This document shows, in pieces, positions 22,201 through 41,625 of a stretch of 64,000 bases of DNA. Made by a program: the position numbers and the translations under genes. The stretch's first letter is position 1, and every line of letters begins with the position of its first letter. The stretch comes from Nymphaea colorata (lineage: Eukaryota > Streptophyta > Magnoliopsida > Nymphaeales > Nymphaeaceae): the NCBI RefSeq assembly GCF_008831285.2, contig NC_045150.1, forward strand, positions 1,994,001 through 2,058,000, read 5' to 3'. The notes under the pieces were generated by a model. It saw only the letters and a program-made list of their open reading frames with translations. It did not search any database and was not told where the DNA came from.

Positions 22201-25140
22201 CTTATTTCTGACGGAAGTGACTGATGCGCCCTGCCCTTGTAGCTGCTCAAATCTCACCAAGATGCAGTCGCTTCCCAAGATCTTTTGGGGACTAACACGC
22301 CGAATGAGGTTAAAAGAATAGGGAATACAAAATTCGATCCCAAGTCGGACACAACCCCGACTGAATATATCTCTTAGGACTGACATACAAGTGGAATGTC
22401 CCTCCCAAATTTTCAACCTAGTACAATCAAGAGTGGAGATGTGAGACATTACAAGCGTTCTCGATACGATTTTGAACTCTCCCTCACTCAACAGTCATTC
22501 ATCCATGCCAAGCCATTCATGCAATCCCTAGAACAAGCAATCCACACCCTTCGCCCTAGGTAAGTCCAGCAGCTTGGGAATGTGTCATCGGTTAAACGAG
22601 CTTTAGAGGATTCCCTACAACTGCAAACACGAAGGTTGGCTGGAAATAGAATGCACCCTCCCACGCAACTATAGGGGGGTTCAGATATACCTTGCTGGAG
22701 CCAGTCCAGCACTCACCGAGGAAGAAGGCCAATACAATCCTCAGTATTCAGCACTTCTCCACAGGCTCAGATCTTGCGCACAGCAAGATGGTGATCTCCA
22801 GCTGAGTCCTCCTCTCCGAATCACCTCAGCTCGCAAGGAAATACAGTAGATCACAGTCGCATGAAATCAGAAGTACAGGAAACTAGTAAGTTATGCACTT
22901 CACCATATTACAGTAGCAACCTTTGTTTTGAGTGAACTAGGGGGTAGCAGACGCTGGATAGACGCCAGCGCTCGTCCCTTCAATGATCAGCTCCACAGCA
23001 GCTCACGTCTTCCTGCTGACCAGTCTCTCATCGCTTGTTCAGTTCTGTGACAGCAGCTTACAGAAGCACAGCAATCACGGTAGGCAATGGCACAATGATA
23101 ACGAGAGAACTCAAAAGGATTAGGAGCATCCCAAGGATCGATTGAACCCCTGTTAAGTGATGAATTAGGGGAAAACAGGTGCCCCGTTCAGCGCCGGCAT
23201 AGCGCTCTTCAGAAATGCAGGTCCAGCTCAGGAACAAGTTGCAACGGCGGCGGCTTTCATCATTGGATCTGATGCTGCAAATGAACCAGCCAATAAAGCA
23301 GATGTATATTTTGCAATTAATCACGATTCAAGGTCATGGAGAATGCACCAGATCTCTGGTTTCAGCCAAATCTAAGATAGAAATTGAGGAAACTGGCGAG
23401 AATCCCTCTCGCAGGTGTGAAGCCAGCTTCCAGAACAGTGCTCTTTCAAAAAATCATATCTCCTCGTCCAGATCTCCTAAAATCATGAAAATTGGTCTGG
23501 AGGAAGCTGAAATATGGAGGGATAGACGCTCCAAAACCCAGATCCAAAGTCACTTCCAACAGCTAACTCGTTGAACTGAAAGTTGCACCTATTTCTGCCT
23601 GAAACAGCTTGTCTCAGATGCTCAAGCTCAGATCAGAAGTTGATCTCCTTCAAAAATTCATATCTTCACATCCAAAGCTTCTAAAATAGTGAAAATTGGT
23701 ATGAATGAAGCTGAAGTACTCGAGGATTAGACGTCCCAAAAACCAGCTCCAAATTCGTTTCCAGTTGCTGACTCATTAAGCCAAAAGATGTGCCTGATTC
23801 TGCCTGAAATAGCTTGTCGCAGGGCTCAAGCAACGTCTGGAGACAGTCACCTTCAAAAATTCGCCAAAATTCAACCGTAGCTCGGATTGAGCTGAAATTT
23901 GGACCAGTGATAGCTAAGATTTTGATGAACGAATGCCAAAAAATTCAGCTTCAAAGCAGCTTCCAAAAGGTGAGTCATTGAGAATTGAAATCAGCCTAGT
24001 TTCTGATGTCGCTCAGAACTGCGCCGTCCTGATTCCGATCAGCTCGGATGAGCTATCCAAAACAGCTCGGATTCTTCTCAAACTTCATCAGAATGTTCCT
24101 CCATTAGTTATGAAGACAACTGAGCTACTCTCAAATTCAGATCTTGCTCGGATCGTCGGGAATTCACAGATTAACAGAAATTTCTGTCACTGCGCTTGTA
24201 CAGAATTCATCCTCTGTTCTTCGTCTTCAATCATCCAATTCCTCAACAGATTTCACTTTGTTGCTCGTCGCAAGTAATCCACAGCAATTAGATACAGAAT
24301 GCGGCAGAAGAACTGATCTCAACAAGAATTAAAGTCAATCTAAGTCGTTCGTTAGGCGATCCGCCTGAAACTGTGCTCGCCCAATCTCATCAGCACTTCA
24401 TTTCTTCTTCAGATCCTTCGATCTCAGTCAGATCAGACCGATCTATTCCTCTCGTTAGATGAGTTAAACTCAAATCGATCAGAACATCAGCATCCTCTCC
24501 ACTTCTGATCGGGTAATAGGAAGATCTCGCGGTAGAATCTCCACGGAGTTAGGAATTCTTACCAGCTGAAGATGTTCCTCTGGCTGTCATGAAGCAGATC
24601 TGAGAGGCTCTCGGTGATCGGAATTGGGGTAAAATTTTAGCCGTCATTTCTTTGATGGGAAACATTTTTCGTCCGTGAAGGAGGGAGAACATGCGACGAA
24701 GGCATCTACTCTTGTATTTAAAAACTTATCTACGATGTTGACATGCCACCTCTTTGAATTCTCCAAATTAATCCAACAATCCAAGACGTTCTGCTTCTTG
24801 AGCAATTCCCATGTGGTACTTCAACATAATGGGCACTCTTGTTTGAATATGCATCTTATTTCCATTCTCATCTCATTTATTCTCAAACGACCACGAAGTC
24901 AACCCTAAATAGGACCATCATGTTCAAGCCCAAAATCTATAAAGAAGTTTGGATTAAGCTTCAATCCACTCTTCTTTGTGTCCACGTCCAGCATATGTGA
25001 GCCCTCCTCCAAGATCTCTGGATAGAATTGCCGATCCCATGTGCTAAAGAGCGAGTTAGTCACCTACAATCTCTTAGCGTCCAAGCTCGACCGGATCATT
25101 TGTGGCCCACCTCTAAGTCTGTTTCCCTGAGAAAAGCAAG
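22201..25140. other. Non-coding degenerate region, possible old LTR sequence (minus)
   Basis: No protein recognisable. 23390-24130 holds three imperfect units about 190 bp long. On the minus strand a TATA-like ttttaaatacaag lies near 24718, followed by CT-rich sequence, as in an LTR promoter. The position immediately downstream of the truncated gypsy integrase on the same strand would fit a 3' LTR remnant, but I found no TG...CA ends and no second copy right of gag, so this is only a suggestion. Confidence 0.3.
23390..24130. repeat. Three imperfect repeats of about 190 bp
   Basis: Each unit carries, in order, ttcaaaaattca(tatc), a gaaaattggt- or gaaatttgg-type word, gaagctgaa, a ccaaa(a) ccagctcc-type stretch, and a (c)tcattgag/ctcgttgaa end. 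The units start at about 23444, 23648 and 23850. Divergence is high. Confidence 0.5.
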
Positions 25141-25179
25141 AAAAGGTAAGAACAACAATGACTTAAACACACACTTTTA

Positions 25180-28100
25180 CTTCTAGAACATCAAACTGAG
25201 ACTCCACCCTATCTTTAGATACTGCAACTATCTGGCTTCATGTACTCCCTCCAAAATGAGTTCAGAAAAATGGAATCACGATTGCACACAATAGTGTGTG
25301 GCATCCATGCAACTTCCCAATGTAGTCTTGGTATACCTCAGCCACCATAGGCCCATGATAATGCTTGGGCAACGGAGCAAAGCGACTATACTTGGTTAAA
25401 CAATCCACGACTACAAGCATGGCTTCCTTGTATTCCGACTTAGGCAAGGCGTCTATAAAATCCATCGAGACATCTACCCAATGCCTAGTCGGTATAGCTA
25501 AGTGATTCAATAATCCGGGAGGCTTGACTGTCTCATATTTCTTCCTTTGTTCTCTCTTTGACAGACTTGGCACTGTCTTACCATCTCACGTATATCCGAT
25601 TTGAAGCCTTCCCACCAGAATTATGCCTTGATGCGGCTGGAGGTCTTGGCCACACCCTCATGGCCCGCAGCTGCCGAAGTATGGAAGTGTGCAAAGTTCA
25701 TGCCTCAAGGGTGATCCCTTAGGTATAACAACTCGTTTTTTGTGCTGCAATAACTCGCCCTTCAAGCTGTACTGGGGTATAGATCTTGGGTTTTGGTGCA
25801 AGGAAACTATCTATAATCTCAAACTTTCGTCCTCATTTTGTGCAGCTAAAATCTGACTCCATATATTGGAAGTGCAGCTAAAATCCGACTCCATACATCG
25901 GTCTCCAAGACTGAAAATGTCGTCAACTGCTCGTTTAGGCGTGACAGCGAATCAACTGCTGTATTTTCAGGCCCACGCTTATATTCAATGCTAAAATCAT
26001 AGCCAAGTAGCTTGGCTAGCCACCTTTGCTGCGTAGGAGTTGAAACCCGTTGCTTTAGCATGTAGCATAGGCTATTGTGATTGGTTCTCATTGTGAATTT
26101 CCTACTGATCAAGTAAGGACGTCATTTCTCTAATGCCAACACTATCACCAATAACTCATATTCATATGTTGACAGAGGCTTGGCTCTGCAAGTAAGGGCC
26201 TTAGACATGAAGGCTATGGGATGGCCGGACTGACGAAGGACAGCACTAACACCTGTGTCGCTAGCGTCGGTTTCTACGACAAATTCCTTGGTGAAATCTG
26301 GAAGGGCTAATACTGGAGCTGATAGCATGGCTGTCTTCAGCTGATCAAATGCCTTTCATGACTGCTCCGTCCATGAAAACGAGTCTTTCTTCCGTCCATG
26401 AAAACGAGCCTTTCTTCAACATACGGGTCAGAGGTGAGGCAATCAGGCCATAACCTTGAATAAATTGCCTATGGTAACCCATTAGGCCTAGGAAGCCTCG
26501 AAGTCCTCTCGGGTCTTTAGGCAATGGCCATTTCTTCATCGCTTGAAGTTTTTTGGGATCAGCTTTTTCCCTCCTCATACACAATATGACCCAAATAGCC
26601 GATAGAGGTCTACCCAAAGTTGCATTTAGACCTCTTAGCATATAATGTATGGTCCCTCAAAATCTGCAAGACCTGCCTTAAGTGTGATGTGTGCTCCTCA
26701 ATGCTCTTACTGTAAACAAGGATGTCGTCAAAAAACACTAAGACAAAATCCCATAGGTGCTGCCGGAAAATATCATTCATACACCGCTGAAAAGTAACTA
26801 GTGCATTCATGAGGACAAACGGCATCACTAGGAACTCATAGTGTCCATCATGAGTCCTAAACGCCGTCTTCGGTACATCCATTTCCTCCATCCTTATTTG
26901 ATGATATCTGTCGTGTAATCAAGTTTGGAGAAGATGGATGACCCCATTAACTCATCTAGAAATTCGTTTATAACCGGGATGGGATGTCCGTCTTTGACAG
27001 TTGCTTCCGATAATCAATGCAAAAGAAGAAGGATGGGAGAGGAAAACGGGCCGTTACTTGACCTAATTATCCCACTCTCCAATATTTCTTTCACCAACCT
27101 TTCTATTTCCTTCTGGGCAAATCCATATCTATATGGTCTGACATTGACGGGCTTCGACCTATTTGACAAGTTGATTTGGTGATCAAGGGACCGCCTTGGA
27201 GGCAACCCTTTCGGTTCCCCAAAGATATCAGCATAGTCATTCAAAACCTGCTGAATTTTTGTGGGAATGACTTCTTCAGACTTCTCAACTGCTGGCACTT
27301 CAATGGCCATAGCGACCAGCCACCATGCTGGTTGTTGGGCAGTAAGCGCTTTTAGAGCTGCCTTGGGTTCAATGTTAGAACTAACGGCTGATAAGGTAAT
27401 GCGGTCAGTGCCACCCTCCTTACCACCTTAGGAAAGCTCGTACAGAGGTTTGCAAAGTCCCACTCAATCACCCCCAAGGTCTCAAGCCATTGCACGTCGA
27501 GAACGATGTCAACACCTCCAATGGGTAGCACAAAAAGCTCCACCTTGAATTGAACGGAACCCTTTGCATCACTAACTTGATGTCCTTGCATAACCCCGTG
27601 CACATGAAAGTCTTGATCTGTCACCAACCTTACTGGAAAGGGGTTTTGGGGATTGATTGAACATCCCAATTTTTTAGCTGCTTCTAGGGTCATGAAATTG
27701 TGTGTATCTCCGAGTCAAGGAGAACCAACATTCTTTGCTTGTTCACGTACCCTACCATTCGCATAGCCTTGGGCTTAGTAGGATCGGTTAAGGAATGGCA
27801 AGACTTGTCCTCTTCCACTGGTAGGTCTAGACGGCTGTTCGTTTTCTTCATCCTCATCCTTAAACACAAACATCTTCAAGGTTTTGCATTTGTGTCCTTT
27901 CTACCATTTATCATCACAATAGAAACACATGCCTTTCTTAATTCGGTCCTCCCTTTCTTGCTGGGTGATATAGTGAGTTTGTGGGGTGAAAGGCTTGGGC
28001 GGCCGTTTAATTGCCTTTGATCATCTTCCATGTTGTCCAAATCATGTATATAGGCCTCGGGAATCTGGTTTGGTCTTTCACGTTGGTTTCGATTATTAGC

Positions 28101-28517
28101 CGTGGTTTGTCTTGCATCATTCCATCTCATTTCAACTTGACCTTCCAGTTGAGGTTGTGGTTGGTTCAACAATCTTCCGAGTACTTCCAAAACATTCTGA
28201 TTTTCTGTGTCTACTTGCTCCTTACGTGCATCATAAGAAGTGCTCGGAGGAGTTTGAGCCACCTTTCCCCTTAGTCTCACGGGCTAGGACACTTTGGGTC
28301 GTCTTTTTACCTGTTCTACCCGACGGTTAAGTTGCTGGCTGATGCTATCTACGTTTGTCATGAGGTTTATTAGACGGTCTAACTTAGTGTCCATTCCAGC
28401 CATTTTATTTTCCAGTTGGATAATCCGATCATCATTGACACCTACAACCTGATTTTTTACCAAGACCAGGTTTTGGGTGGCATCCAAAAACCACCCAAGC
28501 GTATTACAACCTTGCAA
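25180..28517 (-). mobile_element. Decayed Ty3/gypsy gag-pol (chromovirus-like)
   Basis: Minus strand, reading right to left. Gag coiled-coil (28517-28284: LENKMAGMDTKLDRLI) and linker; zinc knuckle near 27915 (CFYC...KGHKC) containing a stop; protease near 27700 (LLDS then, after a 1-bp loss, THNFMTLEAAKKLGC); pre-RT (27310-27014: ADIFGEPKGLPPRRSLDH); RT ([31 protein letters not shown], catalytic [10 protein letters not shown]); RNase H (FVVETDASDTGVSAVLRQSG); and integrase (CQVCQREQRKK, IPTRHWVDVSMDFI, VVVDCLTKYSRFAPL, then RDSIFLNSFWREYMK after a shift), ending near 25180. FFDD in place of YXDD is normal in many plant chromoviruses. Several stops and shifts inactivate it. No chromodomain or LTRs are visible. 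Confidence 0.93.
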
Positions 28518-30512
28518 ACACGCAGATACAACTTACAAAAACACCAATAGTGTTGCATAATCAACAAATATGAATCGTTGCTCTGGTGCCTATAGTTCCA
28601 ATAAGTTCTCTTACTAGCAAAATGTAGCTAGCAACTACAAGAAACATATAAATATAAGACTACCTCAGTACATCAAGACCACGAACTCTAGGTGATGCCA
28701 GTGAGATCTGCCACCATGATTTTTTTTTCTGGACTAGCACTCTATTGGTTTTCCGCAGTATTATGTTTTCCATATTCATCATCAGCAGCCAGAAGAGGAA
28801 AGCAAAGATTTATGCCAAGAAGAGAAGAAGCAGAATAGGAAAATCCCTTCACTTGCTCAATCATATCACCAGGATCTTGCAACTCTCAATGTTATTCCAT
28901 CAACAGGACTAACCTATTACCCAAGAACAATAAAGTGATAAACAGTAACTGAGCACTTAGTACACACCCCAAAAAAGGCAAACAGAAAAGAAATTCTCTT
29001 CAGGCAAAGTTCAAACAAGAGATGCTTCATGATGGTTTAGAAACTAACTTTCTATAAAATTTGAAACCAAACCGATCAAAAGCACTATTAGACAATTCAA
29101 CTTGGCAAAGTATAATACTCAGATCAATAAAAAATCTGAACTATCTTAAACTAAAAACCAGACTATCAAAACCAGCAACACCTTAAGAACATAAATACAT
29201 ACATAAGTTCAGTGAACAAGTGATGAAAAAATAATTCAGCTAACTAACTTGGTTCACGCCTTAAAAAATACAATCAATAAGCATATGCTCTAACTTCGGA
29301 CAATCCTAGTGAAGACCAACAAACACATTAAATCAATACCAAGGTTTAACAACTCCAACATTCACAGTTCTTCTGAACCATACCTCGGTATAGCTAGGAC
29401 ATGTGCAACTTAGCTACATGGTTTTAAACAGAATCAAATGCTCAATGAAAAGGACACGACAGTTAACAATCAAATAAGAACTACTATAATTAAGATTCAA
29501 ACAAGCATGGAACCACAACACTACTTTAACCCATGTCCCTACTATGCTAGAGTATACACAATAAGTACTCTGACCAACTTATGCACTTCATAAAATGGAC
29601 TCAAACTAAGCATGACCATAAATAAATATTGAACATGGGTCTCAAAGTCTAAGGACTCTAAACCAGGTTGACATTCAACAATAGGACCAAACCTCAACTA
29701 AAATAGTATTGCCTCGTATACTCACCAATTAGGAATACAGCAAAAGACGTCAAGTTTTCTTTTCAAAGAATTGAACTTTGAAATGGCTTATTCTTTTCAA
29801 AAATTTTCACCATAGGCTTTTAGTGCATGTTGTGTGCAAAAGACATAACCTTCTTTTACCTAAAGTATTCGATGAAGTATTAGGATTTGGAATCGCACCG
29901 ATGCTATCAAATCTCATGAAGGGATTTTTTTCCATTTTCAAGGTATGAGAATAAAGAAATTGTTCTCAGCTTCATAGGAAACCAAAGAAAAGGAGCGGAT
30001 ATTAACCTTGAATCATTCGCCCACAAAGGATCTACAATCAATGCTAGAGACTTCAGCCTTCATGTCCTTGATCCCTTGGAAGGCACTTTTTTTTTCTTGC
30101 TTTCTTTTGTCATTGATTTTCTTTTTTATTTTCTTGCTTTTTTTTCTTTTTTTTTTGCTTGCCTTCTAGAAAAATTTACCATGGTAAATTTACCACGTTA
30201 AATTCTTCCATGCCATCAAACTGACCCTTAACGGTCAAAAAAAAAATCTGCATTTTGTTACGCTGGAAATTTTTTAAAAATAAATATATTTCCTCAACTA
30301 CAGGATTAAGAAGGATGTTCGTATTCGAATATTTCATTGATTTAATGTGTTTACAAAACCTTTATCCAATAAATTAGGATCCATATCCCATGTGAAATAA
30401 GCAGGTCCAAAGAACTGCAAGGTTTCAAAGTGACCCGGTTTTGATTAGGAAATTTCATGTGAAACCAATCACTGAGCTGAATAAACAGGTCCAATTAACC
30501 ATCCGTTTTGAA
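28518..30512. other. No supported gene; AT-rich
   Basis: About 2 kb to the right of the gypsy gag. It should contain the element's leader and 5' LTR if present, but I could not identify a primer-binding site or LTR ends. Poly-T/poly-A runs lie at 30085-30160. A small palindromic word (taccatggtaaatttacc) occurs at 30178. Confidence 0.4.
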
Positions 30513-30818
30513 TCAAGAAACCAGATCTAGAACAGAAAATCTCATATAAAACCAAGCATTCAGGTTATGGTTTTTGAAGAATATGGGTTTAGTTTGATTT
30601 TTTGTTTGTGCGGGCGGATTTTCCTCTGTATTCTGGGTCTGGGCTCCTTCTATTTGGGTTTGGGACTGGTCCTTTTTAGATTCTGTCTGGATCTGGGTCT
30701 GATCCTTCTTCAGTTGTTTTTGTACATCTCTCACAAAGGACATAAGTTTAGTAATTTGTGTTTTTAATACTTCCACTTTCGCTTTGAGGTTAAGGACCTC
30801 ATTCTTCAGTACCTGCAA
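30513..30818 (-). CDS. Unrecognised coiled-coil, Gln/Lys/Thr-rich ORF
   Basis: 101 codons from ATG (30818) to the stop at about 30513. Residues 1-35 have heptad-like spacing of Leu/Val/Ile (VLKNEVLNLKAKVEVLKTQI). Residues 36-75 are an imperfect repeat of KDQTQIQTESKKDQSQTQIE type. No family recognised. The coiled-coil resembles N-terminal gag segments of gypsy elements, and the neighbouring gypsy gag on the same strand also has a coiled-coil, so it may be a retroelement relic. No second exon, promoter or poly(A) signal was identified. Confidence 0.25.
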   Translation of the reverse strand: MQVLKNEVLNLKAKVEVLKTQITKLMSFVRDVQKQLKKDQTQIQTESKKDQSQTQIEGAQTQNTEENPPAQTKNQTKPIFFKNHNLNAWFYMRFSVLDLVS

Positions 30819-31846
30819 GTTGGAGTCTTGTTAGTATAAATCTGTGTTCATAGAGAGACTTGGGTTTTGTCCCGCAACTCTATGTTTCGGCAAGTGGATG
30901 TGTATCTTTGTGTTCAGATATTATTTCTGATAGACTTGGCTTAATGCCCCAACTCCTCATAAATCCTTATATGATTTTCGGATATGATATGGATTTCTCC
31001 ATTCCATTATCCTTGTATTTGTTTCTTTTATCCATCATCCAGCTGTGGGTTCCTGTACAATACATTTGCATAACTATTCTCAGCAGGTTAGTAGTTCAAT
31101 GGAGAAGTCAAATAATTTAATTTCATTAACTAACCTTCTAATCTCTTTTTTGACAATGGAATTTTCTAATTTCGATTTAATCCAGTGTTTTACCTGTGTG
31201 TTATCTGTTCTCACAATGGATTTTGTGAAGACAACATATATCTCAGAATGTAGTAATGCATAATAAATTAAAATTAGCTCTTTGCGGTTTATTTCCCACT
31301 TGGTTTGATTCTCTTTGAAACTTCTTGAATGATGCCTGCTTAAATATATGTGTGTTTCGTTTTCATATGTATATTTTAATACTGATCCGTAGCTTTTGCT
31401 TATTTCATGTTTGGTCTGGGAAATCTAATTTTGGATGGTTTTTGCATATCTCTTGTATTCTAATTATATGTTTTCTATCTTTTTCATCCCAATAATATTG
31501 TGTCTTTTCTTAGTTTTTTCGTAAAGGTATACAATGTTTTGATAATTTTGGAATATATAATGTTTTCATAAATTCTCTAAGCATATAACTGAGTGGAATG
31601 TGATGGTACTGCTTTTGCTAATCCTCATTTATCACTTTATATATTAATTATTCATGTGTCATGTTTTGATGAGTTTTGACCCGAGGAGCCTCCTATTGGA
31701 TTCTTATTAACATTGTATGAACAATATGAAATTTTGCATACTTTTTGGGTAAGTGGGACCCAAAACTCTTCTTCTATCTGCACGCACATGCTTCAATTTA
31801 CATGTACGGTACAAGAGTCGAACTATAATACATCCCAAGTTTGCCC

Positions 31847-32060
31847 ATTTCTTTTTTTTTTCTTTTTTATTTTAAAGGGTGAGTGGTTCATTCTACCGTC
31901 CTTAAGAGATATCACTGCCCCCCTCCCCAGGTTTTCACATAGCATGGTTCGGGCCTTTTTACGGACTATAAGTAAAACGCACTGGTGACAGTGACCACTT
32001 AAAGACTCGAACCGGAGTCCTTATAAGAGTCGGACCACTTTGCCATTACGCTACCTTGCC
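31847..32060 (-). mobile_element. tRNA-derived SINE, copy 1
   Basis: On the minus strand the 5' part has a pol III A box (TGGCAAAGTGG, 32045-32035) and B box (GGTTCGAGTC, 32013-32004) 21 bp apart, followed by a body containing gtggtcactgtcac and gaaccactcac, and an A-rich 3' tail (the T-rich run at 31847-31870). It shares the body with 42963-43213 and 52889-53115. It is not a functional tRNA gene, since no acceptor stem forms. Confidence 0.75.
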
Positions 32061-32257
32061 CCTTTAATCTATGCCCTTTGAAATTAAATTATATAAAATG
32101 TTGTTGCTGTTCGATTTAAGATGGATTAATTTCTGTATTTTCAAACCTTCAATAAGCCCAGCCCAAGGCAAGTGGGTGCACACGTGCATTTCTCGGTTAA
32201 TTGAGCTCTCAAAGGCTTATTCCTAAGCCCATAAGGCCAGGATGGTCCGAGCCATAA

Positions 32258-38740
<6,483 letters not shown>

Positions 38741-40815
38741 AGAGCCCTTGTGCCATGCTATTGTATTGTTCCTATGATGCCATTGCATCTGCATTTTTGT
38801 TATTTATGTTAAATGCCTCCAATAATTTGTAAGATAATTTTTCCTTCTGCTCTTTCAAGAATTGTAAACTTGTGGGCTTGACGTCTAAAGAATTTGTTTT
38901 ACTGCTATACCCAGTTGAGTCCTTGGTCATAATGCTGATGTAGTGCTTACAATTCAACAGCAACTTGTGAAATCTTCAGCTGTGTCAGCGTGGTTTGTGT
39001 GAGATGAAGACAAGATATTTATGTTCAATAGTATCCAATAAAACTTAAAGGTCATGTAAGGATTATGAAATTCCAAGTTCATGATGGCAGTTCACAACAG
39101 GTGGTGGATTGTGCGGCTCATCTAACATCTCTCGTCTTCGTGCACCGTGAGGGAGAGAGAGACAGAGAGAAGATATTTAACCTGCGACAGCAACTGTGAG
39201 CGTGTGTGAGGGTTACTTTGGCAACGTGAGGAGAGAAATGGAGAATGTCTGCAAGAAGGAGATTATAGGGAGAGATTCCATGAGAGTTTGCAATGAGCGA
39301 GATGAATGCGGAGGAGCAGGAAGGAGAAATCTCCCATTTACACCATCCGATTTTGTTGATTCGCCGGTGCTATCGGATGGTCATGGTGAGGGGATGGACA
39401 GTTTTGTGTGGGAGAAACGAAAATTTGTACAACATTACCTCTTAGCCAAAAAAAAAATCTGGCTCCATCACTTTGGAGAAGGAGGGAGGGGGGGAATCAC
39501 CCATTCTGGGGAGGAATCACCCATTCTTCCATCGTGCATTGCATTATAAACGAATAAAAAATAAAAAATAGGATGACCTTGTTAGGCATTTCCTTGATAC
39601 TAAAGTATGTTAGAGTCACGGTTTATATATGTAAGGAGCTGAAATCCTTTGGTCATCTGTCATCCTTGATACATTACATCAGGACTGTGTGTGAGAAGCT
39701 GGTGATATCTATATTGTGTGTATGGTTGTGTGTAGCATAATTTTTTTTTTCTGTTAAACGTTGTTTTACATTTCAAATTTTGTTTTGGTTTTTTTAGTGC
39801 TTCAAAAAAACAAGGTTTTGTTTTGAAAAGAGAGAAAAAGACTTGCCATTCATGACGCCTTTACCGAAGGTAACTAATTCAAAGGCTATATTTTTCTTAT
39901 TGCATTTCATTTTTACTTAAACATCTTTTTTACCTTAAATGTGGTGTAGTGGTTATAAATAATCTTGAAGATTGATATTTCAAAGACTTTTTAGATAAGA
40001 AAATTTTGAAAGATCATTTAAGAGATTAAGCCATTTCGATTTGAGTCTTTTGAATCAAGAATTTTTGCAAGTATCATTTGGAGATCTTTGAAAACAAAAG
40101 TAGGTATTTGAAGATTTCTTTTGGAAAAAATTTAGTGTTTCCTTACGAACTTAAATATGCTTAAGATTTTGTTCTAATTCGGTTATTGCCTAGCAAGAGC
40201 TTCATCTTATTTTACTTAAGTTCTCTTAGAGAAGTATTTGTGATCATTCGTAAATTACACAAGTGAATATGAATGCATAAATGTATTAATTCTATATGCT
40301 TGAAAAATAATTATTCATTCCTACCATAACATTCATCTAAAAACATTTATACAATTACATACATCTAGATTTCTTATGATTGTTTGCATTTGGTCATAAA
40401 TATTCTTGCAAAAAAAGAAAATTTTTTGAAAGTGAAACGAAGTTGTAGACCATTAAGCATTATTTCTACATTGGGTTATTACTTGAGTTTTCCTCTTAAT
40501 GAAGTCGATAAATAAAAATTAAAATGTTAAGAAAATAGATATTTGGATGAATAAAAGAAAGAAAAAGAAAGTGAATACAAAAATGATTTTAGAGAAAATG
40601 ATATATGTATATGTGCATATACATAAATGCACTTGCATATATGATCATTCATAAAGACGATTTTAAGCCAAGAGAGAGAGAGAGAGAGAGAGAAAAAAAG
40701 AAAAAGAAAGAGATTTTCAAAAGAAGAAGAAGAAAAAGATATTTGAACTTTCAAATTTTCAAATGAAAAACTCTAGAAATTCTTCAAGGGTTAGTAGATA
40801 CTTAAGAGAGAATAT
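38741..40815. other. 3' flank of prolyl-tRNA synthetase and intergenic
   Basis: AT-rich 3' UTR with aataat-type possible poly(A) signals near 38818. Further right are a (GA)-rich patch at 39150-39175 and, at 40674-40693, a (GA)n run. A 117-codon frame at 39196-39549 has no recognisable domain and I do not annotate it. Confidence 0.45.
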
Positions 40816-40819
40816 TTAA

Positions 40820-40834
40820 GGGGTATTTATAGAG
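40820..40834 (-). promoter_or_regulatory. TATA box of a possible minus-strand LTR or unit
   Basis: Minus strand reads CTCTATAAATACCCC, a near-ideal plant TATA box. It is followed leftwards by a CT-rich leader ending in the (CT)n run at 40693-40674. No gene follows, so it may be the promoter of an old LTR. Sequence up to about 41960, upstream on that strand, would then be U3. Confidence 0.4.
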
Positions 40835-41625
40835 AATTTTGAGGTCAAAACTCAAAATTGATTTTTTTTTTAATTTAATAAGACTTTCATGCCAACTTTA
40901 ATTTTTTTGAATTATTTTTAATTTTTTAATAGGCATTGACCAAAGAAGATTGACACTTAGCCTTGCCAATACCCCTTTGGAGATGTTGGCAAGGCTAGTG
41001 CCCACCCAACATGCCAAAACCACCCTTTGGGGGTAGGTGTTTACATGTGCACGGCCCTAGTGTTATCGTGCGCTCGGCCAAGGCATGCTGATGGGGGCAA
41101 AATGCCTCTTTATTGGCAGAGAATAGGTGGCTTTTGCCTTCAGGTCTCCCAAGTTGGGTCCCAACTAAAATTAAGTTAATATATTAAAAAATATATTTTG
41201 AAAGGTAAAATGGTCTCTTCGTAAAAAATGGATGTAACTTCGTTTTGGATTGTTCCGGGCTCGTTTTGGGTGATTTTGGGCTTCTTTGATTGCGAAAGCA
41301 TTCCGATCGACGCCCAAGGCTCGGATCAAGGGTTAGATAGATGTTTTGAGTTTAAAACATATCCTTTAAAGTCTCAATGCAAGATTGAGATGCAAAACAA
41401 ATGGAAGGTTTGTGCGCGCATGGGTGACGCTAAATAGGATTGGACATTGTTATTTTGATTTCAACTGGGGATTTTCAGTTGATATTCTTGATTTGAATCC
41501 AAACTTTGATTTTGGATCTAATTTGTATTCGAGAGCGGCTTTATGGATCCATTTTCCAAATTTGAACTCGATTTCATCTATTGGGCTCGATTATGGGCTT
41601 TGGCTTCGTATATTGGATCAATGTT

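Noticed and set aside
31990-32060. Possible tRNA gene
   Set aside because: A and B boxes are present but no acceptor or anticodon stem forms. A shared body and an A-rich tail show a SINE.
39196-39549. 117-codon frame after the ProRS gene
   Set aside because: No recognisable domain, no promoter or introns, and partly made of GGA/GGG repeats.
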